From positions 1 through 56,799 of the forward strand of contig CANRDP010000005.1 in assembly GCA_947629415.1 (NCBI GenBank): 56,799 nt of DNA, read 5' to 3'. The notes under the pieces were generated by a model. It did no database searches and had not been told where the DNA came from. It saw only the letters and a program-made list of their open reading frames with translations. A program made the position numbers and the translations under genes. Source of the stretch: an uncultured Bacilli bacterium (lineage in GTDB: Bacteria > Bacillota_I > Bacilli_A > RFN20 > CAG-449). This document shows, piece after piece, positions 17,120 through 25,733 of this stretch (position 1 is its first letter; each line of letters starts with the position of its first letter).

Positions 17120-19378
17120 TTACTTTCTTATAATTTGATATACCATTCCACCGGTAAGAAGAACAAGTTTCACCGCTTCTTTATCATAAGAGTCCACGAA
17201 CACCGTTATTTTTTTACTTAATCCCGTACGAGCTTTCAAATGAATAAGTTCTTTTGAAGCAGGTATCTGCTGTACAGCATGCAAGGTTTCATAAGAGATT
17301 TCATTTTCCACATATTTCAGTGCCGTATCCAAGTAAACATTATTAACATCTTCACTTTTCGGTTTTTCCTTTTGAATTTTCGGGATAAATTTCAGAATAT
17401 TGTCACTTAAATTCTCGGCATCTTCCAAAGTTGCAATTTCTTTTAAAGAAGATAAAGCACCGACACGTTCAAGTAATGCTTTGCCATCAACAATAAGATC
17501 CTTTGTATAATCTTCGTATACATAATCTTTTTTCTTTTTAATTTGACGCTCTTCCATGAGGATTGCAATCAATTCTTTGGCTCTTTTTAAGCTTAATTTC
17601 GAGCGGATTTTCATACCGAAAGGTACTTCCTTAAAAGTTTTCTTCTCGGAAAAATCTTTTTGATGATATTTTTCAATATCATAAGCATTAGGATCTAATG
17701 CTAAGTGTAAACGTAAAGATTTTCCCATAACAACAATCTTTGCAATCAATCCGCCTTTACGAAAACATTCTGCTCTTTTGGTCATTCTCGATCGAATCTT
17801 ATAAGATAATAAAGTATTCTTCAATTCATTATAATAATTTTTACTGGAATCACTTAAAAAGCATAATTTATTTCTCATGGAACGAGAAATTCCATGAAAT
17901 TGAAATTTTTTATTTTCCTCTTTCAAAGAAATCATTTCCTCTTCTTTTTCTTCTGCTACTTCGCTTTCTGTTATTTCCTTTTCCACGACATAATTTACCT
18001 TTGCAGTATCACTTGTCGCTTTTACTTCTTCTTGGTCGGAAACAACCACTTTTACTTTCACTTGTACTTCATCATCCGCAATTGGCTCCGGAGAGTCTTT
18101 TGCAAGGAAAAGAATACGGAAAAGAGAAAGACCGATCCCTACCCCAAGAGGTACAAAAATCAAAACACAACGAAGAAGTGTCACTCCATCGCTTATTAAC
18201 ATTATCGAAGATCCGGCCGAAGCAATGGTCAAAATAAAAATCGCAACGTCAAATAAATTTATTTTTTTATTAAAAAATCCTCTCTGCAATAATCCGACAA
18301 CAAGAAGTGCAAAGATACAAAGAGCAAGAAAGATTGCAAGGAAAAAGGGAATACGTATTTCATTTTCCATTCCGAAATTAAAAACTTCATCCAATAAAAC
18401 TTTTCCCGATTCTTGTATACTGGAACTCATGAAATTCATAAGAAACGCTAAGACAATTCCTATAGCCTGAGGAAAGAAACGAGGATATTTTTGAAAAAGA
18501 GAACCATAATAATTGGAAGTCGTCTTTTCTTGTACAAGATAAGGAACATGTACCGAGACAACATAACTCCGCACAATGATGGTCAAAAAAGTAAAAGCAA
18601 AGGAAAGCATGAAAAGGGTTTGCAACAAATGATGATCGACAAATTGATTCTCACCGATTTTCGTAAAATCAGGAACTCCTTTTAAGGTAAAATAAAATGC
18701 TCCGCTAAATAATATAATTACTTCAAGTAATAATAAAACAGCATCAAGGCAAGATACTTTAGCTTTTTTACCGCGGAAAGCAGAGGCAAAAAGAACCACC
18801 AAATCAAAAGCAAAAAGAGCACCGATCACATAATAAATCTTTCCCTCTTCTAATAATGCCGTCGCATCCATATAATATAAAGAAATAAGCGAAACGCAAA
18901 ATCCTAAAATAACAATAAAGGCATAATCATATTTTCGCGCTACCAAAGCATGGTAATCACGACTTGTGGTTTCCTTGCTTTCTTCTTCAACATAGAAATT
19001 TCTTTTTACAAGCAAAAGTAATCCGCATACAAAAGAACAAGCAAATAAAACGATGGCAAAAGTATTTTGTAACGATATAAAACTTCCTAATCCCACCAAA
19101 GAAAAAGCTTCAAGTCCAAAAAGCATTGAATCCATCAATAAAACTTTTTTACTCTTCATTCTCATTAAAATCGCACCATAGAAAAATACCAATAGTGCAA
19201 TAAGGAAACTCCAATACATTGGTTTCAGAAAATGGACTTGAGATGGAAAAAATTGACCTATCCAATCATATTTTTCAACAAAAAATACGGCAAATCCAAA
19301 AAATAAACCAACGACAATCGAAAGAAAAAGATCTTTTGTTCTCCACAATTCTTTTAAATAAGAATATTTTTTCTTCAT
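17120..19378 (-). CDS. Large polytopic membrane protein with cytosolic C-terminal domains
   Basis: This 752-residue protein has about twelve hydrophobic spans in residues 1-430. A Glu/Val-rich linker (about 431-495) and a cytosolic region follow. Residues about 496-620 (SRSMRNKLCFLSD, NYYNELKNTLLSYKIRSR, LRLHLALDPNAYDIEKYH) match a domain I recall from large proteins of gut Firmicutes without a known function. The final 65 residues (ARTGLSKKITVFVDSYDKEA, VKLVLLTGG) resemble the tail of ribosomal protein uL15, which is often appended to that domain. These links are from memory. The ATG has an AAAGGAG site. It could be a sensor or a cell-envelope organising protein. Confidence 0.65.
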   Translation of the reverse strand: MKKKYSYLKELWRTKDLFLSIVVGLFFGFAVFFVEKYDWIGQFFPSQVHFLKPMYWSFLIALLVFFYGAILMRMKSKKVLLMDSMLFGLEAFSLVGLGSFISLQNTFAIVLFACSFVCGLLLLVKRNFYVEEESKETTSRDYHALVARKYDYAFIVILGFCVSLISLYYMDATALLEEGKIYYVIGALFAFDLVVLFASAFRGKKAKVSCLDAVLLLLEVIILFSGAFYFTLKGVPDFTKIGENQFVDHHLLQTLFMLSFAFTFLTIIVRSYVVSVHVPYLVQEKTTSNYYGSLFQKYPRFFPQAIGIVLAFLMNFMSSSIQESGKVLLDEVFNFGMENEIRIPFFLAIFLALCIFALLVVGLLQRGFFNKKINLFDVAIFILTIASAGSSIMLISDGVTLLRCVLIFVPLGVGIGLSLFRILFLAKDSPEPIADDEVQVKVKVVVSDQEEVKATSDTAKVNYVVEKEITESEVAEEKEEEMISLKEENKKFQFHGISRSMRNKLCFLSDSSKNYYNELKNTLLSYKIRSRMTKRAECFRKGGLIAKIVVMGKSLRLHLALDPNAYDIEKYHQKDFSEKKTFKEVPFGMKIRSKLSLKRAKELIAILMEERQIKKKKDYVYEDYTKDLIVDGKALLERVGALSSLKEIATLEDAENLSDNILKFIPKIQKEKPKSEDVNNVYLDTALKYVENEISYETLHAVQQIPASKELIHLKARTGLSKKITVFVDSYDKEAVKLVLLTGGMVYQIIRK

Positions 19379-19466
19379 AATACTGCTCCTTTGTTTCTTT
19401 TTTTATCTTAAAATTTTTTTTTATCATTTTCAATGATAGCCCTTCATTTTTTTTACTTTATAAAAC

Positions 19467-19507
19467 AAAAAAAAGAAGATGTTTTGTTTTTATAAAACAA
19501 ATATCTC
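19467..19507 (-). terminator. Terminator of the ABC exporter operon
   Basis: Read on the minus strand, GGAGATATTTGTTTT pairs imperfectly with AAAACAAAACATCTTC around ATA, and eight T follow. It lies 10 bases past the last exporter gene. Confidence 0.65.
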
Positions 19508-19516
19508 CTTTTTCGT

Positions 19517-21427
19517 TTATTCTAATTCAAATGCTCCGGTATAAAGTTGATAATATTTTCCTTTTTGTTTCAACAAATCTTCATGGTCTCCTCTTTCAAT
19601 AATGCGACCGTTTTCCAAAACCATAATGGCATTCGAATTTCTTACCGTGGAAAGTCGATGGGCAATCACAAATACCGTTCTCCCCTTCATTAACGAATCC
19701 ATTCCTTTTTGCACGAGACTCTCAGTCCATGTATCAATGGAAGACGTTGCTTCATCCAGAATCAAAACCGGAGGATCGATGATTGCCGCGCGGGCAATGG
19801 ATAATAATTGTCTTTGCCCTTGCGATAAATTTTCTCCGTCGCCGGTGATATAGGTATCATACCCTTGCGGTAACCGTTCAATGAAATGATCGGCATTTGC
19901 AAGATGTGCAGCCTTTTCTATTTCTTCTCTGGTTGCATTCTTTTTTCCATAAGCAATATTTTCCGCAATTGTCCCGGAAAATAAATGCGTATCTTGTAAA
20001 ACCATTCCTAAAGATTTTCTTAAATCCTTTTTCTTGATGTGATTAATATTAATTCCATCATAACGTATTTTACCATCCTGAACATCATAGAAGCGATTAA
20101 TAAGGTTGGTAATGGTTGTCTTTCCGGCACCGGTGGCACCGACAAAAGCAATTTTTTGACCTGCTTCGGCGTATAAAGAAATATCATGCAAGACAATCTT
20201 CTTATCATCATAGCCAAAATCAACACCGAAGAAGCGTACATCCCCTTTCAAAGGAACTAAAGTCACTTGTCCATCACGATATTTTTTCCAAGCCCAGTGT
20301 CCGGTGTGTTCTTCACATTCCGTAAGTTCATCATCGCTGCGGACATTCACCAATGTCACATCCCCTTCATCCACTTCGCTTTTTTCATCCATGACATCGA
20401 AAATTCTTTTTGCGCCGGCTAAGGCCATCATGACGAAGTTCACTTGGTTTGAAACTTGAGAAATCGGCATCGAAAAGTTTTTGACAAAAGCCAAATAACC
20501 GGAAAGTTGACCAATACTCAATGTAATGGTCCACCCGAAAAGAACCGGTTTATGAATAAATAGCAAAGCCCCGATAATGGTGGTCAAAGCAAAAGACAAA
20601 TAACCGATATTATTTGCTACCGGACCAACCAAAGAAGAAAACATATTCGCAAAATAATTGGAATGCTCCAATCCATTATTAATTTCTTCAAATTCTTCAT
20701 TACATTTTTCTTCATGATTAAAAACTTTTACAACTTTTTGCCCCTCAAAAATTTCTTCGCAAAAACCATTTATCCGTGATAAATCTCTTTGTTGTTTCAA
20801 AAAGAATTTTCCCGAGCGTTTTGTTAAAAATCTCGTAACAATAACTAAAATGGTCGTCAAAGTAACCGTAATCAACGTCAAAACCGGAGAATAAATTATC
20901 ATGACAACCAAAACCGATATAATGGTAAATAAAGAAGATAAAATCTGAGGTATACTTTGGGAAATCATTTGACGAAGAGCATCGACATCATTGGTATATA
21001 ATGACATTACCGCACCCGTAGATCTTGTATCAAAATATCGCAAAGGAAGAGATTCCATATGCGCAAATAAATCATCCCGAATCTTTTTTAAAGTATCTTG
21101 AGAAATATTCATCATGATTCTTGCATAGATATAGGTGAAAATAGCTAAAAGGAGATAAAATCCGGCCATACAGAAAGCAGGGATTAAAATCTCTTTAAAA
21201 TCAAAGCCGACAAAAGTTCCGTGTGCATCAAGATAATTTACCAAAACATCAACGATTCTCGATAAAAAAGAAAGAGCAAAAGTTGTACATAAGCTTGATG
21301 CAATAATCAATGCAAAAACAACATATAACGCAATGGGATGCACATGAAAAATCATTTGAAAAACTCTTTTGATAATTCGAAATGGATGCTCTACTTTGGC
21401 ACCCGCTGGTCCTCGCATCGGTGGCAT
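19517..21427 (-). CDS. ABC multidrug-type exporter, canonical half
   Basis: This 636-residue half-transporter has six spans (about 25-330) and a nucleotide-binding domain: Walker A GATGAGKTT, signature LSQGQRQ, Walker B VLILDEATSS with the catalytic Glu, and H-loop VIAHRLST. An acidic insert of about 35 residues (from DEGDVTLVNV to YRDGQ) sits between the membrane and ATPase domains, as in BmrD/TM288-like proteins. It pairs with the neighbouring gene to form a heterodimeric exporter. Its signature deviates (LSQGQ for LSGGQ), which places the weak element in the composite site built with its partner's degenerate Walker B. Probable drug or lipid export. Confidence 0.9.
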   Translation of the reverse strand: MPPMRGPAGAKVEHPFRIIKRVFQMIFHVHPIALYVVFALIIASSLCTTFALSFLSRIVDVLVNYLDAHGTFVGFDFKEILIPAFCMAGFYLLLAIFTYIYARIMMNISQDTLKKIRDDLFAHMESLPLRYFDTRSTGAVMSLYTNDVDALRQMISQSIPQILSSLFTIISVLVVMIIYSPVLTLITVTLTTILVIVTRFLTKRSGKFFLKQQRDLSRINGFCEEIFEGQKVVKVFNHEEKCNEEFEEINNGLEHSNYFANMFSSLVGPVANNIGYLSFALTTIIGALLFIHKPVLFGWTITLSIGQLSGYLAFVKNFSMPISQVSNQVNFVMMALAGAKRIFDVMDEKSEVDEGDVTLVNVRSDDELTECEEHTGHWAWKKYRDGQVTLVPLKGDVRFFGVDFGYDDKKIVLHDISLYAEAGQKIAFVGATGAGKTTITNLINRFYDVQDGKIRYDGININHIKKKDLRKSLGMVLQDTHLFSGTIAENIAYGKKNATREEIEKAAHLANADHFIERLPQGYDTYITGDGENLSQGQRQLLSIARAAIIDPPVLILDEATSSIDTWTESLVQKGMDSLMKGRTVFVIAHRLSTVRNSNAIMVLENGRIIERGDHEDLLKQKGKYYQLYTGAFELE

Positions 21428-21428
21428 A

Positions 21429-23204
21429 TTAATTTTCTCCTTTCTTTACGGAATCACTTTCATCAGCGATTCCTTTCATTTGAGAATTGGTAATCTCACG
21501 ATAAATTTCGTTTTCTTTCATTAACTCTTCATGTGTACCAAAACTGATTACTTCGCCTTTATCCAAGAAAAGAATCTTATCCGCATCCATAATGGAAGAA
21601 ATACGTTGTGCGATAATGATTTTTGTCGTTGAAGGAATATACGATTTAAAGGCCGCACGAATTTTTGCGTCGGTAGCGGTATCTACCGCCGACGTGGAAT
21701 CATCCAAAATTAAAATCTTTGGTTTTTTTAATAAAGCTCGCGCAATACATAATCTTTGTTTTTGTCCACCGGAAAAATTTACTCCGCCTTGTTCGACTAT
21801 TGCATCAAGGCCCTCTTCTTTTGTCAAAATAAATTCATCCGCGGAAGCAAGTTTTAAAACTTCCATCATTTCTTCTTCCGTTGCATTTTCATTTCCCCAA
21901 AGTAAATTGCTCCGTACGGTCCCGGAAAAAAGTACATTCTTTTGCAAAACAACAGAAACCTGATCTCTTAAAGTGAAAAGATCATATTCTTTTACATTTC
22001 TTCCTCCAACAAAAACTTCTCCTTCGCTGGCATCATAAAGACGAGAAATCAAAGAGATAAGCGAACTTTTTCCCGATCCGGTTCCACCGAATATACCGAT
22101 AGTTTCTCCGGAATGAATTTGTATATTAATATCTTTCAGTACCGGTTTTTTATTTTCTTTGGAATAAGAGAAAAATACATGTTTAAAATCGATAGAACCA
22201 TCCGCAACATCGTAAACGGGATTCTCCGGATTTACCAAATCACTCTTTGTTTCAATCACTTCAAAAATTCTTTCCAAAGCAGCTCGGGACATCACGATAT
22301 TCAGCAAAACCATAGAAACCATAATAAGAGAAGATAAAATTTGCTGTGCATACATTATAAACAGAGTAATGTCACCATATTTTGTGCCCAAAATATTTTC
22401 AACAACCATATGCGCTCCAACCAAAATAATGATAATATTCGCAGCACCCATAATTAATTGACAAAGCGGTTGTTGTAAAATAATGATTTTTTCCGCTTTT
22501 TTGGAATATGTCATCACATCATTACTGGACATATAAAATTTTTCTTTCTCTTCTTCTTCCGTGACAAAAGCTTTTACTGTCCGAATTGCATTAACATTTT
22601 CTTGAACCACCAAATTCAATCGGTCATACTTTTTAAACATTACTTTGAAATAAGGATGAGCCCGCATCATAATCACGATGATTACTCCGAGTAAAAAAGG
22701 ACAAAAAGCTAAAAAGATTAAAGCAATTTGCCAATTTTTAATAAAAGTCAAAACCAATGCCGTAATGAATAAAATCGGAGCACGAAATAATATTCGTATC
22801 ATCATTTGGAAAGCCATTTGCACATTATTGACATCCGTTGTCATACGAGTAACGAGCGAAGATGTGGAAAAGGAATCAATATTACTAAACGAATAAGTTT
22901 CAATCGATTGAAACATATCCTTTCTTAAATTTTTCGCTACACCGGCAGAAGCTTTCGTTGCAAAAACACCCGATAAAATCCCAAACAGCAAAGAAACAAA
23001 AGCTAAAATAACCATTAAGAGTCCGCACTCCCAAATAATATTTAAATTCGCAGGAGTTGTACCCGTACCAAGGCCATTATTTATAATTTCGGACATTAAA
23101 AGAGGAATCAAAACTTCAACAATCGCTTCGATAGTAACACAAATCGGAGATAAAATTGTTTGCAGTCGATATCCTTTGGAATAACGAAATAATTTTCTAA
23201 ACAT
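21429..23204 (-). CDS. ABC multidrug-type exporter, degenerate half
   Basis: This 591-residue half-transporter has six spans (about 15-310). Its ATPase domain has Walker A GGTGSGKSS and a proper signature FSGGQKQR, but the Walker B Glu is Asp (ILILDDSTSA) and the H-loop His is Gln (IIAQRISS). These are the changes seen in BmrC/TM287-type subunits, in which one of the two ATP sites of the heterodimer is catalytically weak. The stop lies 1 base before the partner's start codon, and the start overlaps the MarR gene by 8 bases. The three genes form one regulated unit. Confidence 0.9.
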   Translation of the reverse strand: MFRKLFRYSKGYRLQTILSPICVTIEAIVEVLIPLLMSEIINNGLGTGTTPANLNIIWECGLLMVILAFVSLLFGILSGVFATKASAGVAKNLRKDMFQSIETYSFSNIDSFSTSSLVTRMTTDVNNVQMAFQMMIRILFRAPILFITALVLTFIKNWQIALIFLAFCPFLLGVIIVIMMRAHPYFKVMFKKYDRLNLVVQENVNAIRTVKAFVTEEEEKEKFYMSSNDVMTYSKKAEKIIILQQPLCQLIMGAANIIIILVGAHMVVENILGTKYGDITLFIMYAQQILSSLIMVSMVLLNIVMSRAALERIFEVIETKSDLVNPENPVYDVADGSIDFKHVFFSYSKENKKPVLKDINIQIHSGETIGIFGGTGSGKSSLISLISRLYDASEGEVFVGGRNVKEYDLFTLRDQVSVVLQKNVLFSGTVRSNLLWGNENATEEEMMEVLKLASADEFILTKEEGLDAIVEQGGVNFSGGQKQRLCIARALLKKPKILILDDSTSAVDTATDAKIRAAFKSYIPSTTKIIIAQRISSIMDADKILFLDKGEVISFGTHEELMKENEIYREITNSQMKGIADESDSVKKGEN

Positions 23205-23625
23205 GGAAATCCTCCTTTAATTTAAAACGAATTTTTTTTAATATCGCAAAAAGCATTTTTTGTTCTTCCTCATTTAAAAGGTCATTCAAATATTTTTCAT
23301 TTTCTTCAAACTTTTTTTTCATTTCTTTCACAAGTTCACTACCATTTTCCGAGATCGTAATCCATTTTTTTCTTTTATCGACAGAAGCATCTGCCCGACA
23401 CACATATCCCCATTTTTCTAACGATTGAACATGCTCGGAAACGGTCGATCTTTTCATATTGAATTCATTGGATATATCCTGTGCGGTTATTTGCGCATTT
23501 TTCGTAGCAATATAAATCAATATTCTTCCTTGCGAAGTACTCAAGTGAAAGGATTCCAGAATGCGATCCATAAAACGACATATACTGCGATTTGTACACA
23601 TCATTTGACGAGCGATATCTTCCAT
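23197..23625 (-). CDS. MarR-family transcriptional regulator
   Basis: This 142-residue winged-helix protein has the MarR layout: an N-terminal dimer helix, then DISNEFNMKRSTVSEHVQSL as the helix-turn-helix (about 50-70) and the wing (CRADASVDKRKKWITISENG), with the usual D-x-R-x-x-x-I-T-I/L. I start at the ATG at 23625. The ATG 15 bases upstream overlaps the AAAGGAG ribosome site that serves it. It is likely an autorepressor that releases the exporter genes when a substrate binds; a palindrome overlaps its promoter. Confidence 0.9.
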   Translation of the reverse strand: MEDIARQMMCTNRSICRFMDRILESFHLSTSQGRILIYIATKNAQITAQDISNEFNMKRSTVSEHVQSLEKWGYVCRADASVDKRKKWITISENGSELVKEMKKKFEENEKYLNDLLNEEEQKMLFAILKKIRFKLKEDFHV

Positions 23626-23643
23626 ATTTTCTCCTTTCAAAAT

Positions 23644-23659
23644 TGTTCGATACCTAACA
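23644..23659. promoter_or_regulatory. Candidate MarR operator
   Basis: TGTTAGGTATCGAACA (minus strand) is an imperfect 16-bp palindrome, matching its own complement at 12 of 16 positions. It lies immediately downstream of the -10 box of the marR promoter, a usual position for MarR autorepression. Confidence 0.45.
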
Positions 23660-23686
23660 TTTTAGCATGCAAAAAAGAATAGTCAA
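23659..23686 (-). promoter_or_regulatory. Predicted promoter of marR-ABC exporter operon
   Basis: On the minus strand TTGACT (23681-23686) and TAAAAT (23659-23664) are 16 bases apart, about 30 bases before the MarR start codon. Confidence 0.6.
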
Positions 23687-24009
23687 TAATAGATAAAAAT
23701 TTCTTTATTTCTTCCTTTCCCATTATATGCGAATTTTTCATTTGTTTAAAAAAAATTCACGAAATACCTATTCTCTTTTATCTTCATTTTTATTTTTAAA
23801 AAAATAAAGGAATTTACCTCAAAGCGCTTAAACGATTTAAAGTAAATCCCTGAAAGAAGTTTGACTTTCATAAAAAACATAATATATGATTAAATGAATG
23901 TAAGAAAGTATTATAGCAAAAAACTCCTATCTTATGGAAAAAAGTCTTACATTATAAAATCAAATTCTTTCGAAGAAATAGAAAAAAAGGACATAAGGAG
24001 ACGATAGTA
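23687..24009. promoter_or_regulatory. Intergenic region with nadE promoter and upstream dyad
   Basis: No gene is seen. TTGACT (23861-23866) and TATGAT (23885-23890), 18 bases apart, form a likely nadE promoter with a leader of about 110 bases. Just upstream lies a nested dyad: GGAATTTAC (23809-23817) faces GTAAATCC (23842-23849), with CTTAAA/TTTAAAG inside. It could bind a regulator of NAD synthesis; no known riboswitch core was recognised. Confidence 0.45.
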
Positions 24010-24735
24010 ATGAAAGAAAAAATTGTTCAATGGATCAGAGATTATTTTGAAGAAAACGGCAAAGGATGTAATGCCATCATTGGTATTTCCGGTGGAAAAG
24101 ATAGTTCTATTTGTGCCGCATTGCTCGTGGAAGCTCTTGGTAAGGATCGCGTCATCGGTATTTTGATGCCTCAAGGTGAGCAATATGATATAAATATGTC
24201 CTACGAATTAGTGAATTATTTAGGTATACGTCATTTTTGTGTCAATATAAAAGATATATGTGAAAGTTTTATTACCGCCATTACCGAAAGCGGTATTCCC
24301 GAAAAAACATTGCGAAACGAAAAAGGATACTTTTCCAACACTCCCGCGCGAATAAGAATGACAATATTATATGGATTTGCCGCACTAATGAATGGACGTG
24401 TCGCAAACACTTGCAATAAATCCGAAGATTATGTCGGTTATTCCACAAAATTCGGTGATAGTGCCGGTGATTTTTCCATTTTAAGTGATCTCACCGTACG
24501 TGAAGTAAAAGCTTTAGGCTATGAATTGGGATTACCGAAAAAATTTATTGAAAAAATTCCAGAAGATGGTTTATCTTCAAAAACAGATGAAGAAAATTTT
24601 GGATTTACTTATGAAGTACTCGATGATTATATTGAAAACGGCAAAATCGACAAAGAAGAAATAAAAAAGAAAATTGATGCCTTACATCAAAAAAATCTTC
24701 ATAAAATTACTCCGATGCCTTCTTATAAAAAATAA
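24010..24735 (+). CDS. nadE: NH3-dependent NAD+ synthetase
   Basis: This 241-residue enzyme makes NAD from deamido-NAD, ATP and ammonia. The PP-loop SGGKDSS (about 27-33) binds pyrophosphate. NTPARIRMTILYG, GDSAGDFSILSDLTV and DGLSSKTDEENFGFTYEVLD are NadE signatures. The length matches the single-domain, ammonia-using type with no glutaminase domain, so free ammonia or a separate glutaminase is needed. The ATG has an AAGGAG site. The gene is transcribed alone. Confidence 0.95.
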   Translation: MKEKIVQWIRDYFEENGKGCNAIIGISGGKDSSICAALLVEALGKDRVIGILMPQGEQYDINMSYELVNYLGIRHFCVNIKDICESFITAITESGIPEKTLRNEKGYFSNTPARIRMTILYGFAALMNGRVANTCNKSEDYVGYSTKFGDSAGDFSILSDLTVREVKALGYELGLPKKFIEKIPEDGLSSKTDEENFGFTYEVLDDYIENGKIDKEEIKKKIDALHQKNLHKITPMPSYKK

Positions 24736-24780
24736 TCTCTTTATCGAATTCAAAAAATTTACAATTTTCTTATTTTAATA

Positions 24781-25566
24781 TTATCTGTTCGGAGTCGGAA
24801 CTCCATCGACATAAGACCATTGCCCATTCCAATAGGTGGGACGGTCACAATTCCAAGAAATATCCCATTCTTGAGGCTTTTGTATTGCCTCACAATAAAT
24901 ATTCAGCGAATCACATTGAAGAAACGCTTGATTTCCAATACTTTTCACACTATCGGGGATAATAACAGTTTTTAAAAAGGAACAATTTGCAAAAGCAAAA
25001 TTACCGATTTTATCCGGATTTTCCAAAAGAATATTTTCTTTATCGTATAATTCATCCTGAAGATATAGATTTCCCATATAAAGCGGATTGGAATAATTAT
25101 TTCCAAAATTAATCGTGACCCATTGAGAAATCGTTCCTTCATAATTTACTTTTTCTAAGGTATCACATCCTTGAAAAGCAAAGGAATCAATATTTTTTAG
25201 AGTATTCGGAAGAACAACATTATTTAAATGATAACATAGAGAAAAAGCAGAGGCGCCGATGCTTTCTACTGAAGACGGAATCACAATGGAAGTAATATCC
25301 CATCGATCATAAAAAGCACGCGGTTCAATCTCCGAAATTTTTTTTCCATTATATTGACTCGGAACCAAAATGTCGGTAGTATTTTCAGGCATTTTTTTTA
25401 AACTGATGGCATAGGTATTATCGTGTTTTAGACGAAAATTAAAGTATTCCGCATTTCTTTCATCTGAAGATTTGCTGGAGCTATCATACTTTGTCGATCC
25501 AAAATTCGCACATCCCGTGAAAAGGAAGAACAAACTCAATAGAAATACTTGCTTTCTTTTCTTCAT
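24781..25566 (-). CDS. BspA-type leucine-rich-repeat lipoprotein with a poly-G promoter
   Basis: The protein has 261 residues. The signal peptide MKKRKQVFLLSLFFLFTGC ends in a lipobox, and a short Ser linker follows. Then come repeats of the BspA/LRR_5 type, recognisable by I-x-x-x-A-F-x-x-C/W-x-x-L/I-x-x-I/V-x-I-P (EPRAFYDRWDITSIVIPSSV, GASAFSLCYHLNNVVLPNTL, IGNFAFANCSFLKTVIIPDS, and one more). These proteins are surface-exposed and often bind host or partner cells. I chose the ATG at 25566 because the signal peptide begins there; the frame extends 9 codons further upstream. Expression probably depends on the G9 spacer of its promoter. Confidence 0.85.
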   Translation of the reverse strand: MKKRKQVFLLSLFFLFTGCANFGSTKYDSSSKSSDERNAEYFNFRLKHDNTYAISLKKMPENTTDILVPSQYNGKKISEIEPRAFYDRWDITSIVIPSSVESIGASAFSLCYHLNNVVLPNTLKNIDSFAFQGCDTLEKVNYEGTISQWVTINFGNNYSNPLYMGNLYLQDELYDKENILLENPDKIGNFAFANCSFLKTVIIPDSVKSIGNQAFLQCDSLNIYCEAIQKPQEWDISWNCDRPTYWNGQWSYVDGVPTPNR

Positions 25567-25597
25567 AAAAACTCTTTCAAACATTAAAATCAATTTT

Positions 25598-25627
25598 ATA
25601 TTACCCCCCCCCGTTGATGTTAGTCAA
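25598..25627 (-). promoter_or_regulatory. Promoter with G9 tract in its spacer (candidate ON/OFF switch)
   Basis: On the minus strand the -35 TTGACT (25622-25627) is followed by AACATCAAC, nine G, and directly by a TAATAT -10 box (25598-25603). The spacer is 18 bases, so loss or gain of a G shifts it to 17 or 19. The lipoprotein start lies about 32 bases beyond the -10. Confidence 0.65.
25604..25612. repeat. Poly-C9/G9 tract
   Basis: Nine C on the plus strand (G on the coding strand of the repeat lipoprotein). This is the longest G/C homopolymer I found in the window, and it sits exactly between -35 and -10 boxes. Confidence 0.8.
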
Positions 25628-25698
25628 GTTAAATGCCCAAAATAATGAAAGAAAAAAACGAAAAACGATTTCCTAAATTATATTAAAACAAAAATTTC

Positions 25699-25733
25699 TT
25701 CATAAAAAAAACCAAGAATTTTATCTTGGTTTT
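25699..25733 (-). terminator. Rho-independent terminator
   Basis: A 10-bp stem AAAACCAAGA/TCTTGGTTTT (25708-25717, 25724-25733) with a 6-base loop and T-run on the minus strand. It overlaps the last bases of the membrane-protein gene. Confidence 0.85.
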
